A stretch of DNA of 64,000 nt, taken from assembly GCA_031216915.1 (NCBI GenBank), contig CM062297.1, forward strand, positions 828,532,786 through 828,596,785. The letters are read 5' to 3'. Shown piece by piece: positions 53,853-64,000 of this stretch. This DNA is from Pictodentalium vernedei. Its lineage: Eukaryota; Mollusca; Scaphopoda; Dentaliida; Dentaliidae. The stretch's first letter is position 1. Each line of letters begins with the position of its first letter. The notes below the pieces were generated by a model. The model was given only the letters and a program-made list of their open reading frames with translations. It had not been told where the DNA came from and ran no database searches. Made by a program: the position numbers and the translations under genes.

Positions 53853-54107
53853 TTAACCCTTTACGTAACAAAACATATCACGGAAGCGATATTCACAAAA
53901 ATGCCGAATAAAATTATATTGTTTCTTCAGTTTATACTTCCGAAACATAGCTTACGAAACATAGCGTACGGCCACTCAGTGGAACGAGCTCGATGAGCTC
54001 GTTCCAATGAATGGCCATCAGTTAGATCGTTGAGGCAGAAAATGAATGAACTTTTAGTTATTGAAGAGAATGTTCTGCAAGTACGACCCTCTGGTTGGGT
54101 CCAGTAA
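53853..54107. mobile_element. TTAA foldback MITE just inside intron 3
   Basis: TTAACCCTTTACGTAAC at 53,853, only 26 bp after the donor. Core gaacgagctcgatgagctcg (53,983-54,003). The right end is degraded (gttgggtccagtaaa). Type X-like left arm with caaaaatgccgaata. Confidence 0.75.
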
Positions 54108-55264
54108 AATGACTTGACTCACCTTTGTGAGAAAGATGCTGATGTTAATCATCTTTCAACAACTGAGGGAAATGTCTTATTACTTTCCACTAAAAAGTCT
54201 TTTTCACTTACTTCTCTGACACAAAACTTGTAACACCTCACTGAAACGAATTTTTAGGTAGTGATTTGTGGAGATGAAAACTTTACTTTATTCTAGTTAC
54301 TTGCACGAACATATATGCAAGTATGTGATGGGAAAATGTTGATACAAGAAATCAAAGTAGACACACATTACATACCAAGAGAAAACAAACAAAAGAAAAA
54401 TATAGTTCCGGTCCAGGATTCAGATATCTCTACAAAACATATTACATTTCGGGGTCTAAAAAATGAGAAACTAAAGAGTGAAAATTAAAAATGTGTGACT
54501 TTATTCCTTAGAGTGTGATAGCCAAACAGATTTTCTTCATCAAAACTTCATTGTTTCTGAGTGACAAAATATTCACCCAATAATATATTGTTTGACGGTG
54601 CTCATTGGTGGAATTCCCCAAGCATTATGGGAAAGGTTTGCTGCTTCTAAACACTTGGAACTGTATATAAGATTGCATCGAGTTAATTTGCGCAGAATTT
54701 TTCTTCACATTCTCATAGATCCTGTTAATCGTGGTTTTGCTGAATGATAAAATATCTGAAAAGGAAGTGTGAAAATAAAGACATGTTTTTTGAAAGAATA
54801 CAAATTCTACCATATATCATCATATTTTGTGCTGGTAAAATATTAAGAAGTTAAATTTCTTTTTGAAGCCATTAGCGGGAAGCCACATCAGCCACTTATT
54901 TGGGAAACGGCTGTTAGCATGAAGGCATCTAATTTTTTTTTATAGTTTTTCCCCAGTAATACGCTTATAAATGTACCTGTCCATCCACACACCATCTATG
55001 TTGTATCGTGCCACCATAGAAACAAATATGGCATACAAAATGGACGACGGAAACACGTATCACCCTAACAACACGAGCTGTGCATGCGCACTAACATCAC
55101 CCATCACAATGACAATGACGTCACAACATGGCCGCTCACGCGGGTTACCATGACAACCACGTGATACCCATAATACATAGCGGTATGACGTCACATGAGA
55201 TCCATCAGATGAGATTAATCTGATGGGACCTGAGTAGAGCATGTCCTACCACTTATCTTATTTT
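54108..55264. other. 1.1 kb without a supported gene
   Basis: Around 55,115-55,195 there are two TGACGTCA palindromes and one CACGTG. A small hairpin, atccatcagatgagattaat ctgatggga, lies at 55,199-55,227. No coding exon of the chitinase was seen. Confidence 0.4.
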
Positions 55265-55523
55265 TACAGTACGTGAGAGTGGATTGTAACTAAATCACCC
55301 GCGGAGTGGAGTTATCACCCCAGCTATAACTTTCAAATTTTGTACATATGGACAAAAAATACAAGCAATGTATCTGTCAATGGACCTCCGGGTTTAACCC
55401 GGAGTCCACTGGCTGAAACTTTGCTGCTGCTGGTTATGCTTTGCAACAAATTTGTAATTATTCCTCGGATGGAGTCTCCACTCTGCGGGTGATTTAGTGA
55501 TAATACACTCTCCACGTACTGTA
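55265..55523. mobile_element. CAGTACG-ended foldback MITE, copy 3
   Basis: TACAGTACGTGAGAGTGG at the left and actctccacgtactgta at the right; core caatggacctccgggtttaa. TA at both sides. Followed at 55,548-55,570 by a fragment, ctacggcgactgtactgta, of the other CAGT family. Confidence 0.85.
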
Positions 55524-56282
55524 AATGCAATTTTTTAGAAATGACGAGTCTACGGCGACTGTACTGTAAGATCCCAATCAATTTAATCGCAATTCACTCA
55601 AACCGCCGGATCGAAATTCCACATTTAAAACATTGCGGAACCACAAACGGAAAACAACTCGAAAATAACATATTTAGAGGGTCCCTTTTTTGTGAGATGC
55701 AATGTTATTACATTTATTTTTCAACAAGTGTGATTTTACGGTGTTTTGAGAGAGGAAAACAGAGGCAGAGATCTTCGACCAGATCGCTACCCAGTGACGA
55801 TCCGTTCGATATCCTCTGTCCACTTTTGTAATTACCCTCAGAGACACGCTTACTATCACTGTTAGATACAAACAAAGATCCAATGTTACAGAACTGGAAA
55901 ACAGGGGGCTTCCGATTGTACTAATGGGAGATTTTCATGGACACACTGAAGATGGTGTGGAGGGTATAGTTGACGGGGACAAAAACATTAAAGTTAATGG
56001 GAAGAAACTCCTTGAATTTACAAACGAAGTGGGTCTAAAGATATTGAATAGGGATGCAAAGTGTGAGGGTGAATGGTCTTGGGAGAAAGATACAATAATT
56101 GACTATGAACTCACCAACCAAGAGCTGGGGAGGGAGGGCATGGGCATGCAAATAGACGACGAGACGACTACGACGACGAAGGCATTTTTTAATTGGTGAT
56201 CACAACCTTATAATAGTGAGGCTCAAAGGAATAGCAAAACCTCGAGCGACTTCGAAGGACATCTGGAAAATGGCACTTTGGG

Positions 56283-57093
56283 CGGGGGAGGGGGGGGGGG
56301 GCACTAAAAATTTGCAAGACGTGATGTCCTATTTTTTTATTCGGCACCTTTTTACACCCACCCACCCACTACGTGCAAATGTTCTACTACCGTTCTCAGA
56401 CACCCACCCCCACTCTCCCATTAAAATCCAAAATAAACTTACCCCAATTGCCCTCGTGGGGGTACGATGACGTTGTGTGCTGAGACGTACTGCACGCCGA
56501 GGTGCACATGTCTTCAGCCAATCTAACCCTGTCTGTGCTCTGTAGTACGCAGTACCGCTGTGCAGTGTGTAGTACAGTTGTGGGTTATGATGTTGAAAAG
56601 CTGACAGCTGCTCGTCGTTGCTCAGTGGTTCTCTCCGGGTACTCTGGCTTCCTCCACCCGTAAACCTGTCACCGACACGATATGACCCAGGTTGTTAAAG
56701 TGTCGTTAAACACCAATAAATAAATCAATCAATCAGTTAATAAATAAATAACTTGGGTTGAATTAAGTGCATCAGAGAGAATTTTCCCAAAATATTGTCG
56801 AACAAGACACCCACCCCCTACTAACGTGTGACATTTTCCCAGATTAAGCCCAATATTCTCACATATAAAGCCTCCTGATGTTGTATTTATGTTAAGAGTG
56901 TGATGTACAACATCATCTTTAAGGTTTGAAACACAAATGATGGTATATATTAGCTGATATATTAATATATTTTTTAAAAATTCAAAAAATTGCACAAGTT
57001 GGAAATGCACATTTTTGGCGCACTCAAGAAACCCACCCACCCCCACGTCACGTCTTGCAAATTTTTGGACCCCCCCCCACCCCCACCCCCCTG
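56283..57093. mobile_element. G-rich-ended inverted-repeat element nested in the retrotransposon
   Basis: The left end has cggggg runs, then gcactaaaaatttgcaagac gtgatgtc. The right end is the inverse, gacgtcacgtcttgcaaatt-type sequence, then C-rich runs to 57,093. ctttggg stands at both junctions (56,276-56,282 and 57,094-57,100), a likely 7-8 bp duplication as made by hAT-type elements. A SINE (56,452-56,750) is nested inside. Confidence 0.7.
56452..56750 (+). repeat. SINE, 5'-truncated, nested
   Basis: gggggtacgatgacgttgtg, cgtactgcacgccgag, then an inner short duplication of cagtgtgtagtac, gctgctcgtcgttgctcag, agtgtcgttaaacaccaata and an AATA-type tail. It lies inside the G-rich element. 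Confidence 0.8.
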
Positions 57094-57984
57094 CTTTGGG
57101 GAGAATTTAAAGTCAAAGCTAGAAAATCTGTCAACTGGGAATAACGTTCAGGTGTCGACGAACGAATTGGGATACATGGAAAATAATGAACTAAAAATTG
57201 CAATAAAAGATAGGAAGAAAATGTGCTTCTTTCAGAAGAAGCAGAAAACGCAAGGGGGTGGAAGGCACAGTCACTAGAAATGCCAAAGAAGTATATGAAG
57301 GGGCAAGGAAAATAGTTAATAATAATCAAGGACAAAAATAGGAAAGAGCGGAAAAGTAATCTTATTAAGACAATAAGGATTACAGGAGGGGGGGGGGGGT
57401 GGGGGTCAAGTTCCCATGTATTCTGGAAATGGGTAAATAAAACTAACGAAGGCAATACCTCACAGAGTATTAAGGTGGATTTCAATGACACTGATAACCG
57501 GGAAAGCATTGAAGCAGAAATGGTCAAGCATTGGGAGAGGATAAATGATAGAAGATGGGGAAGGGGTTCCTCCAGAATGTGAGATGAGATGTACAGAAAA
57601 CTTATCGGAACTAGTGTGTAGTGAAAGTGTGGTGGGAGAAGTACGAAATGCAGTCATCAAGTTAAATAATGGCAAAACAACAGGTACTGACGAAATTTCA
57701 AATACGTTTTTAAAAAGAGGAGGGGATTCATTTTATGAGCATCTTCCAGAATTTTTTAACATGGCTATTGGAAAGCAAGAGGTCCCCAATGAGTGGAAGG
57801 AAAACTGGGTAACCTTTATTCATAGAAAGGGAGACAGGGAAGTTTTAGATAATTTTTAGAGGATAGTAGTAGCAATATTGGTAAGTTATTCTGCAAGATT
57901 ATCTATGGAAGGCTTATCGGTGTTGTGATAGAGAGTGGATTCCTGGGGAAAATCCAAAATGGGTTCCGGAATAGTATGATCCCA

Positions 57985-58108
57985 GATGAGTCTGGAGGTG
58001 GGATGGGGAAATCTCACCCGAGGGGCAATATATTTGAACCAGACCCGAGGCTTACCTCGGGTCTGGTTCAAATATCTTGCCCCGAGGATGAGATTTCCCC
58101 ATTCCCAC
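57985..58108. repeat. palindrome inserted in reverse transcriptase sequence
   Basis: ctggaggtgggatggggaaa, tctcacccgaggggcaatat, then atttgaaccagacccgaggc turning at ttacc and returning as the complement to ccccattcccaccttcag. About 60-bp arms with few mismatches. Confidence 0.8.
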
Positions 58109-59231
58109 CTTCAGAATCATCGAGGATGATTTTTCTCCCCCCACCATGTAGCGATTACGTTAGCCATAGGTAATCGGGAGTCACGTGCTGATTCAATCAA
58201 CTCATTTTGTATTCGTTTTGTATTCGTTGTATTGAGAAACCCATGACGCCATCGGAAAATGTATACCAAAGGTATATACCACGAAATCAATTAGGAACGG
58301 CGGCAGCTTGAGGGTTGAAGAGTTTTAGAGCATCGAACTTTGACCACACTGTATTCCGACGATGTCAATATGAATTAGCAAGAAACTGATACGATATGCA
58401 TAACGTCATAATAACGTTATAAATGTATAACGTCACGTGGGTGGGGTAGGATACATCTGTCTCTCCCTGCTATCTCACCCGGGACACACGTATGTTACAC
58501 ATGCAGTGGGGGAGAAAGGAAGAAGGGTCACACACCACTTATTTACTCTTTCGCATATCAATCTTGAAAGCGGGCTGAAGCAGGGGAGTGGCATTATCGA
58601 GGGAAGGGTTCTCGAGGATTGCAGTGGAAACTGACGAGCGGGAATTTGGACCAAGAGCTCTTTAGACAGTTTGTACAAAAATGATGCGCCAGCTTTTGAG
58701 GACTACCTAGATGGATCGTTTGGGGGGTCATGTTTGTTAAAAGTGAGATCCAAGTCAATGGAGTTGAGGGGTGGGGGTCGTGAAAGGCGAGGATAGAGCG
58801 CTCCAAATGTGTAACGTGGGATTAACGGAGATCCTGGAACATTTCAATCTAGAATGTCCCAAATATTTGCCCAGTAGAACAAGACTCCTTGGTTGACTAA
58901 TGGAAAAATGGGATGAAAATATCAAGGATATGTGGATGAGAAATGACATGAGGGAAATGGTCATTTTATATACAAATGGAACTTAAGCAATGTTTCATGA
59001 CAGTGAAGTTGCTGTTACTGATTATTATGTTTTAATAATTGCAGTACATTTTATCTGTGAAACATGATTTTTCTGGTTGGTAGGTACCCCAAACACATCC
59101 CCTCGTCCATGTGAAACATGCTTCCCGCGAACGTCACAAAAACACTATCATCCACATGCAATATCTGGTTATAAAACAAGAAAACGTGTCACTGCTTTTA
59201 TCAATAAATGTTGACACGGCAAGGAGGAGAC

Positions 59232-59292
59232 TCGTCCCCTGAGTTCCAATGTGTTCTATGTGCCAGTAGGCACATAGAATACATTGGAATTG
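59232..59292. mobile_element. 70-bp TCGTCCCC hairpin element, right end lost
   Basis: tcgtcccctgagttccaatg, then tgttctatgtgccagtaggc and acatagaatacattggaa. The last about 12 bases of the right arm (ctcaggggacga) are replaced by the start of the Tc1 transposase region. Confidence 0.75.
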
Positions 59293-59308
59293 AAAAGACT
59301 GACTGTGA

Positions 59309-60152
59309 ATGGCACTAAGATGGCAAATTGTCAGCCTACATGCAACAAGCATGTCATTCAAAGTTGTTGGAAGGCTACATGGCTGTAGTCATTCTGTCAG
59401 CAGCAGACTTGTACGAAAACATCAACAAACCAACGATGTTAAAGACCGTCCAAGGCCTGGACAACTCTAAAAACATCTCCTTGAGAAGATCGGAGTCTGG
59501 AACGCCTCGTTAGGCGTGAACACTTTGCTTCAAGTGGGGTTTTGGAACACCTTCGGCTCCCCAACAAGCGTTTGTGCAACAGAACTGGCAGAAACCGTCT
59601 CAAGGCACTCGGTATGAGGTCCAGAAGGGTCATCAAGCGTCCAACGCTGCCCGATCAGCATCAAAGACAACGTTTGGAGTCGTGTATGGCACGAAAACAT
59701 AGCAGTCTCAGGACATGGGGGAGAGTCCATTGGTCAGACGAGAGTAGGTTCCTGCTTCACGTCACAGATGGCCGCATGAAAGTGTGGAGGCATAGAAATA
59801 CTGCTTACATGTCCAGAAACATCAGGCATACTGTTCCTTATGATGGCGGACCAGTAATGATTTGGGGATTCCTCTCTCATGATTGTAAACTTGATATGGT
59901 GACTGTACGTGGGAATCTGAAAGGTCATCAGTACATCTGAAACATTCTCAATCCAGTTGTCTTGGCTCATTTTGACAACCACCCGATGGCTACTCGGGAT
60001 TCGCCTTACAGAATCTTGCTTCTTTGGAAGCTGAATTGCACGAGGAGTGACAGCAGTTTCCTCTGGACTGTATCAGAAGGCTCATTGGTGGCATTAGGAG
60101 GATGGTTCAAGCTGTCATCCGTGCACATGGTAGATACACTTGCTACTTACGT
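59309..60152 (+). pseudogene. Tc1-like transposase, internally deleted
   Basis: N-terminal helix-turn-helix region in broken frames from 59,309, then an open stretch RLPNKRLCNRTGRNRLKALG, MRSRRVIKRPTLPDQHQRQR, VHWSDESRFLLHVTDGRMKV (first catalytic aspartate in WSDES), YDGGPVMIWGFLSHDCKLD and LNPVVLAHFDNHPMATR. The sequence then jumps, in another frame, to QQFPLDCIRRLIGGIRRMVQ and AVIRAHGRY near the C-terminus. The part with the second aspartate and the final acidic residue of the DDE/D triad is deleted. Several stops are present. It cannot transpose itself. Clear inverted ends were not found; CAGTA-like motifs near 59,042 and 60,303 are candidates only. Confidence 0.88.
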
Positions 60153-60299
60153 CAGACACTGCTATTGTTTTCAGGAGATCGCAAGTTACATTTTTACCGG
60201 CATTGTTTCATCATGGACCATCCCTTCACCATACTTGTCGAGAGAACATTTTGCCATCAAAACCATTAGAGACAGATATGTGTAATTAGCGCCATTGAA

Positions 60300-61397
60300 A
60301 TACTGTATATTTCATCATTGTGTTGTTTTTAATTTGTCAATAGACAATTCTTTCGGCAAACAATCACTTTTGGCCATCTGAAAGACAGCATGAAAGTAAT
60401 GACAGTTTCTATGAACTCCACTGCAAAAGAAAAAAAGAGAAGAAAAACAGGGAGTATTTTATTAGATTCCAACTTGGGCAAGTGCATAGTTGGGGAGATC
60501 GAATGGGTGGAAATATGAAACGGTTTTTGACTGAATGCTGGGAGATTAGGAGGGAGAGAGGGGAGGAATAACCGAGCGGGGACTGGGTCGATGTAGGCTT
60601 CCTCGAAAGGGGACCGGAACAAATCAGCGGAAGTCCAAAGATTTATTATTGTTATTATTAGTGTGTCGGGGCGTTCACCTTATAACCAATTCTATAAATG
60701 ATTACTTTTCAGTATACCGGGGTCATGCCCAGTGTATAAATGAATGACACTGAGACAACTAACATAGCATGTACAGAGGCATAACTTGGATTTCTTCGGG
60801 CAAGAAATTATGAAATACCATGCTGGTTAGCCGCCCTTGCTTGCCCGACGAAATTGTACACACGCTTTGGAGCACTCACAATCTCTTGTTTGCCCTATAA
60901 AAACATACACAGATTAGAAGTGTAATAAATGCCTGACTTAGTTTATAGGGAGAATTCCAATCCAGGGAGAGAGTAACAAATAACAAATGATTTTTATGTC
61001 CATGACCTGTTGAAAACACCTAGCTGGTAGGGCACCTCTACCTATCCAGGGGTGGCGGAACCGGGGGGGGGGGGGGGGTGGCTGGGGGGCTTCAGCCTCT
61101 CCACTTTTTTTGCCGGGGCATGTTTTTTTGTATGCATATATTTTAACACAACCAATGACTGGTGAAACAAGGGGCAAGGGACGGATCCAGAGCATCCCCA
61201 TATTTTCTCCAGCTATGTTTCTCTCGTACTGGTTCAGTTACCATGGATTTAGGATCATTTTTTGCAGTAAGTGGCAGCAAACGCTAAAATGTATACGGTC
61301 TCTTTAAAAATCGGTTAACTGCAGTAGATCGTAATCTTACAGACATACAAGTACCAAATCTACCCCCCAGACAAGATAATCCACAGACAGTATAATT
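60300..61397. other. 1.1 kb without a supported gene
   Basis: Holds a G-rich run (61,061-61,090) next to ccaggggtggcggaacc, an inverse match to part of the repeat at 61,690. No gene. Confidence 0.4.
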
Positions 61398-61510
61398 ACT
61401 GTTAACGTCTGGTAAAGCATACGGGTGGGGTCTATTTATCAGCTTTGGTCATTACGACCAAAGCTGATAAATAGACCTCACCTGTATGCTTCACCGACGT
61501 TTTTTAACGG
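61398..61510. repeat. 110-bp hairpin
   Basis: actgttaacgtctggtaaag, catacgggtggggtctattt atcagctttggtc, loop attac, and the complement to gttttttaacgg. One copy in the window. Confidence 0.75.
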
Positions 61511-62799
61511 CTCTCAAAGTGTGAAATCTTTCAAATATATCTCCTGAAAAATATCAAAATATCCGCTCAGATGCATGGAAATGGGAGTTTTGGGACCCTG
61601 GAATTTAAAATTTTCGTACGACGGGCCGAACCATAGTCGACCCGTCATACCGACGACCATCCATCGCCCGATCCAACCCCCCCACACTTTGAAAATCGTT
61701 CCGCCACCCCTGCTATCTGATGTGTAATTGACAGCACTGTCATAAAAACTCTAATAAATTCTTTGCCATGCAAGTATTTTATCAATGGAAATTATATTTT
61801 TCGCGTATAAGTCTTTGATAAAAGCAAATTGGTATGTTCCAAATGGTTGGTCAATATGACCGAGCCGTCGGGCACCGACGTCCAACACGCCCTATTTTTT
61901 TAGTTGCGACCCTGAACGTCTATCGGGACCTGAGTGGTCGTTCTTGAATCCACAACTACCGGTTAGTACATGTAGTTGCAAAATTTTAAACATTGCGACT
62001 CGATCTGATAGAATAGTTTCAAAGTTTTCCGACAGAACATCTCGGGACCCTCTCCATCAACGCAACCAGTCGGGGGTGGGGTTGTTAAGGTGGGTCCCGG
62101 GGTGATTTCCCAAGGAAGAATCAGTATGTCAATCAATATGGTCTGACAATCATTGGCTTATACACAGAACATCACACAAAGTAACAACGGCAAGAGTGGA
62201 GATGCGAAATGCGCGCCCTAACAATACCGTTGGAGAAGGTTAGAGATTTAGCGCTAGCATTCCTGGGAAACCAATCTCTGGTCTTCCGCTCCTTTCGATG
62301 TCAGTGTAGTCTAAATTAAGTGGATTCATTTTGAATTTTATCTGAAAAATCATACAGATTTTAGCCTGAAAACCACAAGAAACGGTGCGTATCACATAAT
62401 GTGTTCCAATTCCGTATCATATAGACGACTCATTCTGATTCCGCATCACATAGACAACTCGTTTCCGGTAACGCGACAGCGACTTTTACGGGCGATTGGC
62501 TAAACATTTTACAATAAATTGAAACTGCACAATTCAATATTACACCTACCCGGTTCCTGAGGATGTACCTCGTAAATTCAAGCGAATCGTCATAGGATGT
62601 GACACTGAAAGTGAATAATTTGACAACACAACTTTGAAAATTGCGGTCACCGCGTTACTCATTGTTTGTCAGACTGCACAACAATTTAGTTCCATAAAAT
62701 AATTTTTTTTAAAAACTTTTTCTTGCCAACATTATGTCCCAAAACTGTGTTAATAATTTAAGATTTAATCTGTTTATGTGACAGAATTGTCAGATAAAT
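61511..62799. repeat. unassigned DNA with two dispersed repeats
   Basis: 61,575-61,720 matches 46,645-46,750, with an extra inverted pair acgacgggccgaa and tcgacccgtcat. 62,060-62,215 loosely matches 32,355-32,500. No coding exon seen. Confidence 0.45.
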
Positions 62800-62970
62800 G
62801 ATGTATCATGATAATGTGCATGTCTTGTGATTTGCATCAGATTCTCGGTGGTGTCCAAAAATGGGATCACAACTCGCCGGCAAAGCCGGCTCGTTGAGAT
62901 CCCATTCTGGACCCAACCTCGAATCTGATACAAATCACAGGACATGCTCATTATCATGATAATCTGTATA
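62800..62970. repeat. 170-bp palindrome
   Basis: atcatgataatgtgcatgtc, ttgtgatttgcatcagattc, tccaaaaatgggatc and the complement; the centre is gccggcaaagccggc (62,877-62,891). A few mismatches in the arms. Confidence 0.75.
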
Positions 62971-63784
62971 TATCAAGACTGGGCACATGGGTAAATGCTA
63001 TACAACAACCCCCTTCCCTCTTCTTTGTAAATCGACTGAGGATTACAAGTAATCAATATTTAATTTATTCCCCTATCTCCGCCCACTTCAACGGCTAAAG
63101 TCCAATAAGGCCACTCTTCACTAACAAAAGTACCCCTGTGAGAAAATTGAACCGGAAGCGGCATAATATTTCGTTGCCTGAGTTTAATATTATCCTAAAT
63201 TGTGCGCATTTTCATTACACTTGGGACTGTATGGAAATCAAGTCGCGAAATTTCCCCAGTCATTCAATTTACCCGATAAGCAGCAGCAGAATGAACATCA
63301 AACACCCTCGCTCTATACACACAGTATCAGTAAATTCCCATACACCCTGGAAAACACAAGGATAACGGATTTATTTCCAAGAATTTTGGTGTACTTAATA
63401 CTTTAACCTACAGTGTGGGCAAAAACTGAAAGAAAAGATTTGTACTTTGCACGTTTCCAAAACCAGACAAATATGGATGATGAGCCATTTCCAACGACAT
63501 CCATATCTGTAATATTTTATTGCACATAAATATTAAATTTTCTGTATTTTTATTTTTGTTCTAACATAACCGAGCAGACGGTATGAATTAATAATTAAAA
63601 ATGAGCACTCTTTTTGCCATATAGCTTGCTCTTGTCTTTTTCTTGTTTTTACAACGTGGTTAAACATGGTGTAAAAAGCCACTTTGGATTGCAAGTTACA
63701 CCGTACCTCTAGCCATTCAAAATGCAGTATTTTGTTTCATTTGGAAATGGGGACTTTTACACCTTTGTCGGTGTAAGACATATA
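62971..63784. other. no gene seen
   Basis: No supported feature. Overlapping short frames near 63,138-63,406 have no recognisable family. Confidence 0.4.
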
Positions 63785-63945
63785 TTGAATAAATAGATAC
63801 CAGGGCCGGTAATCAGATTTAAACCACGAGAGGGATAAGGGTTTTAACCACTCGGCTTGCCTAGTCGTTAAAACCTTTATCCTACGAGTGGTGTAAATCT
63901 GATTACCGGCCCTAGTACCTATTTGTTTTATTTATACCATACTCT
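63785..63945. repeat. 160-bp palindrome
   Basis: ataaatagataccagggccg, gtaatcagatttaaaccacg, gataagggttttaac and the complement on the right, turning at cactcggcttgcctagtcg. No second copy seen. Confidence 0.75.
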
Positions 63946-64000
63946 TAAATAAATAATCGGGACTTTGTGACTTAAAATGTAGAAAAAAACGACACTTTCT

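Larger units (their letters stand above)
55740..59000 (+). pseudogene. non-LTR retrotransposon, composite and broken
   Basis: Endonuclease part: TELENRGLPIVLMGDFHGHT, then NGKKLLEFTNEVGLKILN and TIIDYEL (55,880-56,120; GDxH box and the IDY motif of L1-like apurinic endonucleases). Interrupted at 56,283-57,093 by a G-rich element. Reverse transcriptase N-part resumes: AEMVKHWERI, VVGEVRNAVIKLNNGKTTGT (57,620-57,690), EVPNEWKENWVTFIHRKGDR, then in another frame GKLFCKIIYGRLIGV and FLGKIQNGFR (57,880-57,972). A palindrome interrupts at 57,985-58,108. Later traces are SGLKQGS (near 58,570) and FNLECPKYLPSRTRLL (58,840-58,890, a terminal zinc-finger-like region). The FADD box was not found. Dead. 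Confidence 0.8.

Noticed and set aside
54108..64000. further chitinase exons (the rest of the barrel, chitin-binding domain)
   Set aside because: No frame with the expected family 18 motifs after the catalytic exon was found on the plus strand, so the gene most likely continues beyond the window.

Overview
The window looks like nuclear DNA of an invertebrate animal, probably a lophotrochozoan such as a mollusc; the phylum is a guess from style, not a measurement. Reasons: spliced coding exons separated by introns of many kilobases, AT-rich sequence, tRNA-headed SINEs with AATA-type tails, decayed non-LTR retrotransposons, a broken Tc1 transposase and a very high density of short palindromic DNA elements. 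There are no operons, ribosome binding sites or long intact bacterial-type ORFs. Most apparent ORFs are translations of repeats.

One host gene can be supported: the 5' part of a family 18 chitinase on the plus strand. Its coding sequence starts at 31,206 with a signal-peptide exon. It continues in an N-terminal barrel exon (47,061-47,235) and an exon carrying the catalytic motif with its glutamate (53,568-53,826). The three exons join in frame (intron phases 1 and 2). The remaining two thirds of the enzyme is not in the window, so the next intron exceeds 10 kb. Introns 1 and 2 are about 15.8 and 6.3 kb and are filled with repeats.

The left third (1 to about 31,000) is intergenic or upstream DNA: a retrotransposon C-terminal fragment (5,615-6,660), dozens of foldback elements, a 5S-rRNA-related SINE fragment (11,961-12,080), elements with tandem-repeat ends (23,307-23,854; 25,057-25,824; 30,146-30,805) and nested clusters at 17.8-21.5 kb and 26.8-30.0 kb. 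Intron 1 holds a 2.5-kb minus-strand retrotransposon (35,646-38,216), SINEs and more foldback elements. Downstream of the third exon lie a composite retrotransposon (about 55,740-59,000) invaded by a G-rich element, a SINE and a palindrome, and a dead Tc1 copy (59,309-60,152).

The striking property is the palindrome load. One superfamily with TTAA ends and a shared GAGCTC-centred hairpin core occurs about 18 times in 64 kb, with at least three interchangeable outer ends. A second group is CAGT-ended and TA-flanked and also shares one hairpin core between different outer arms. A third consists of a 69-70 bp hairpin with a 3-4 nt loop and TA flanks; one copy sits exactly inside a reverse transcriptase coding sequence. 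Together they suggest an active history of small foldback elements exchanging cores and ends. They also mean that the chitinase pre-mRNA would carry many long RNA hairpins.
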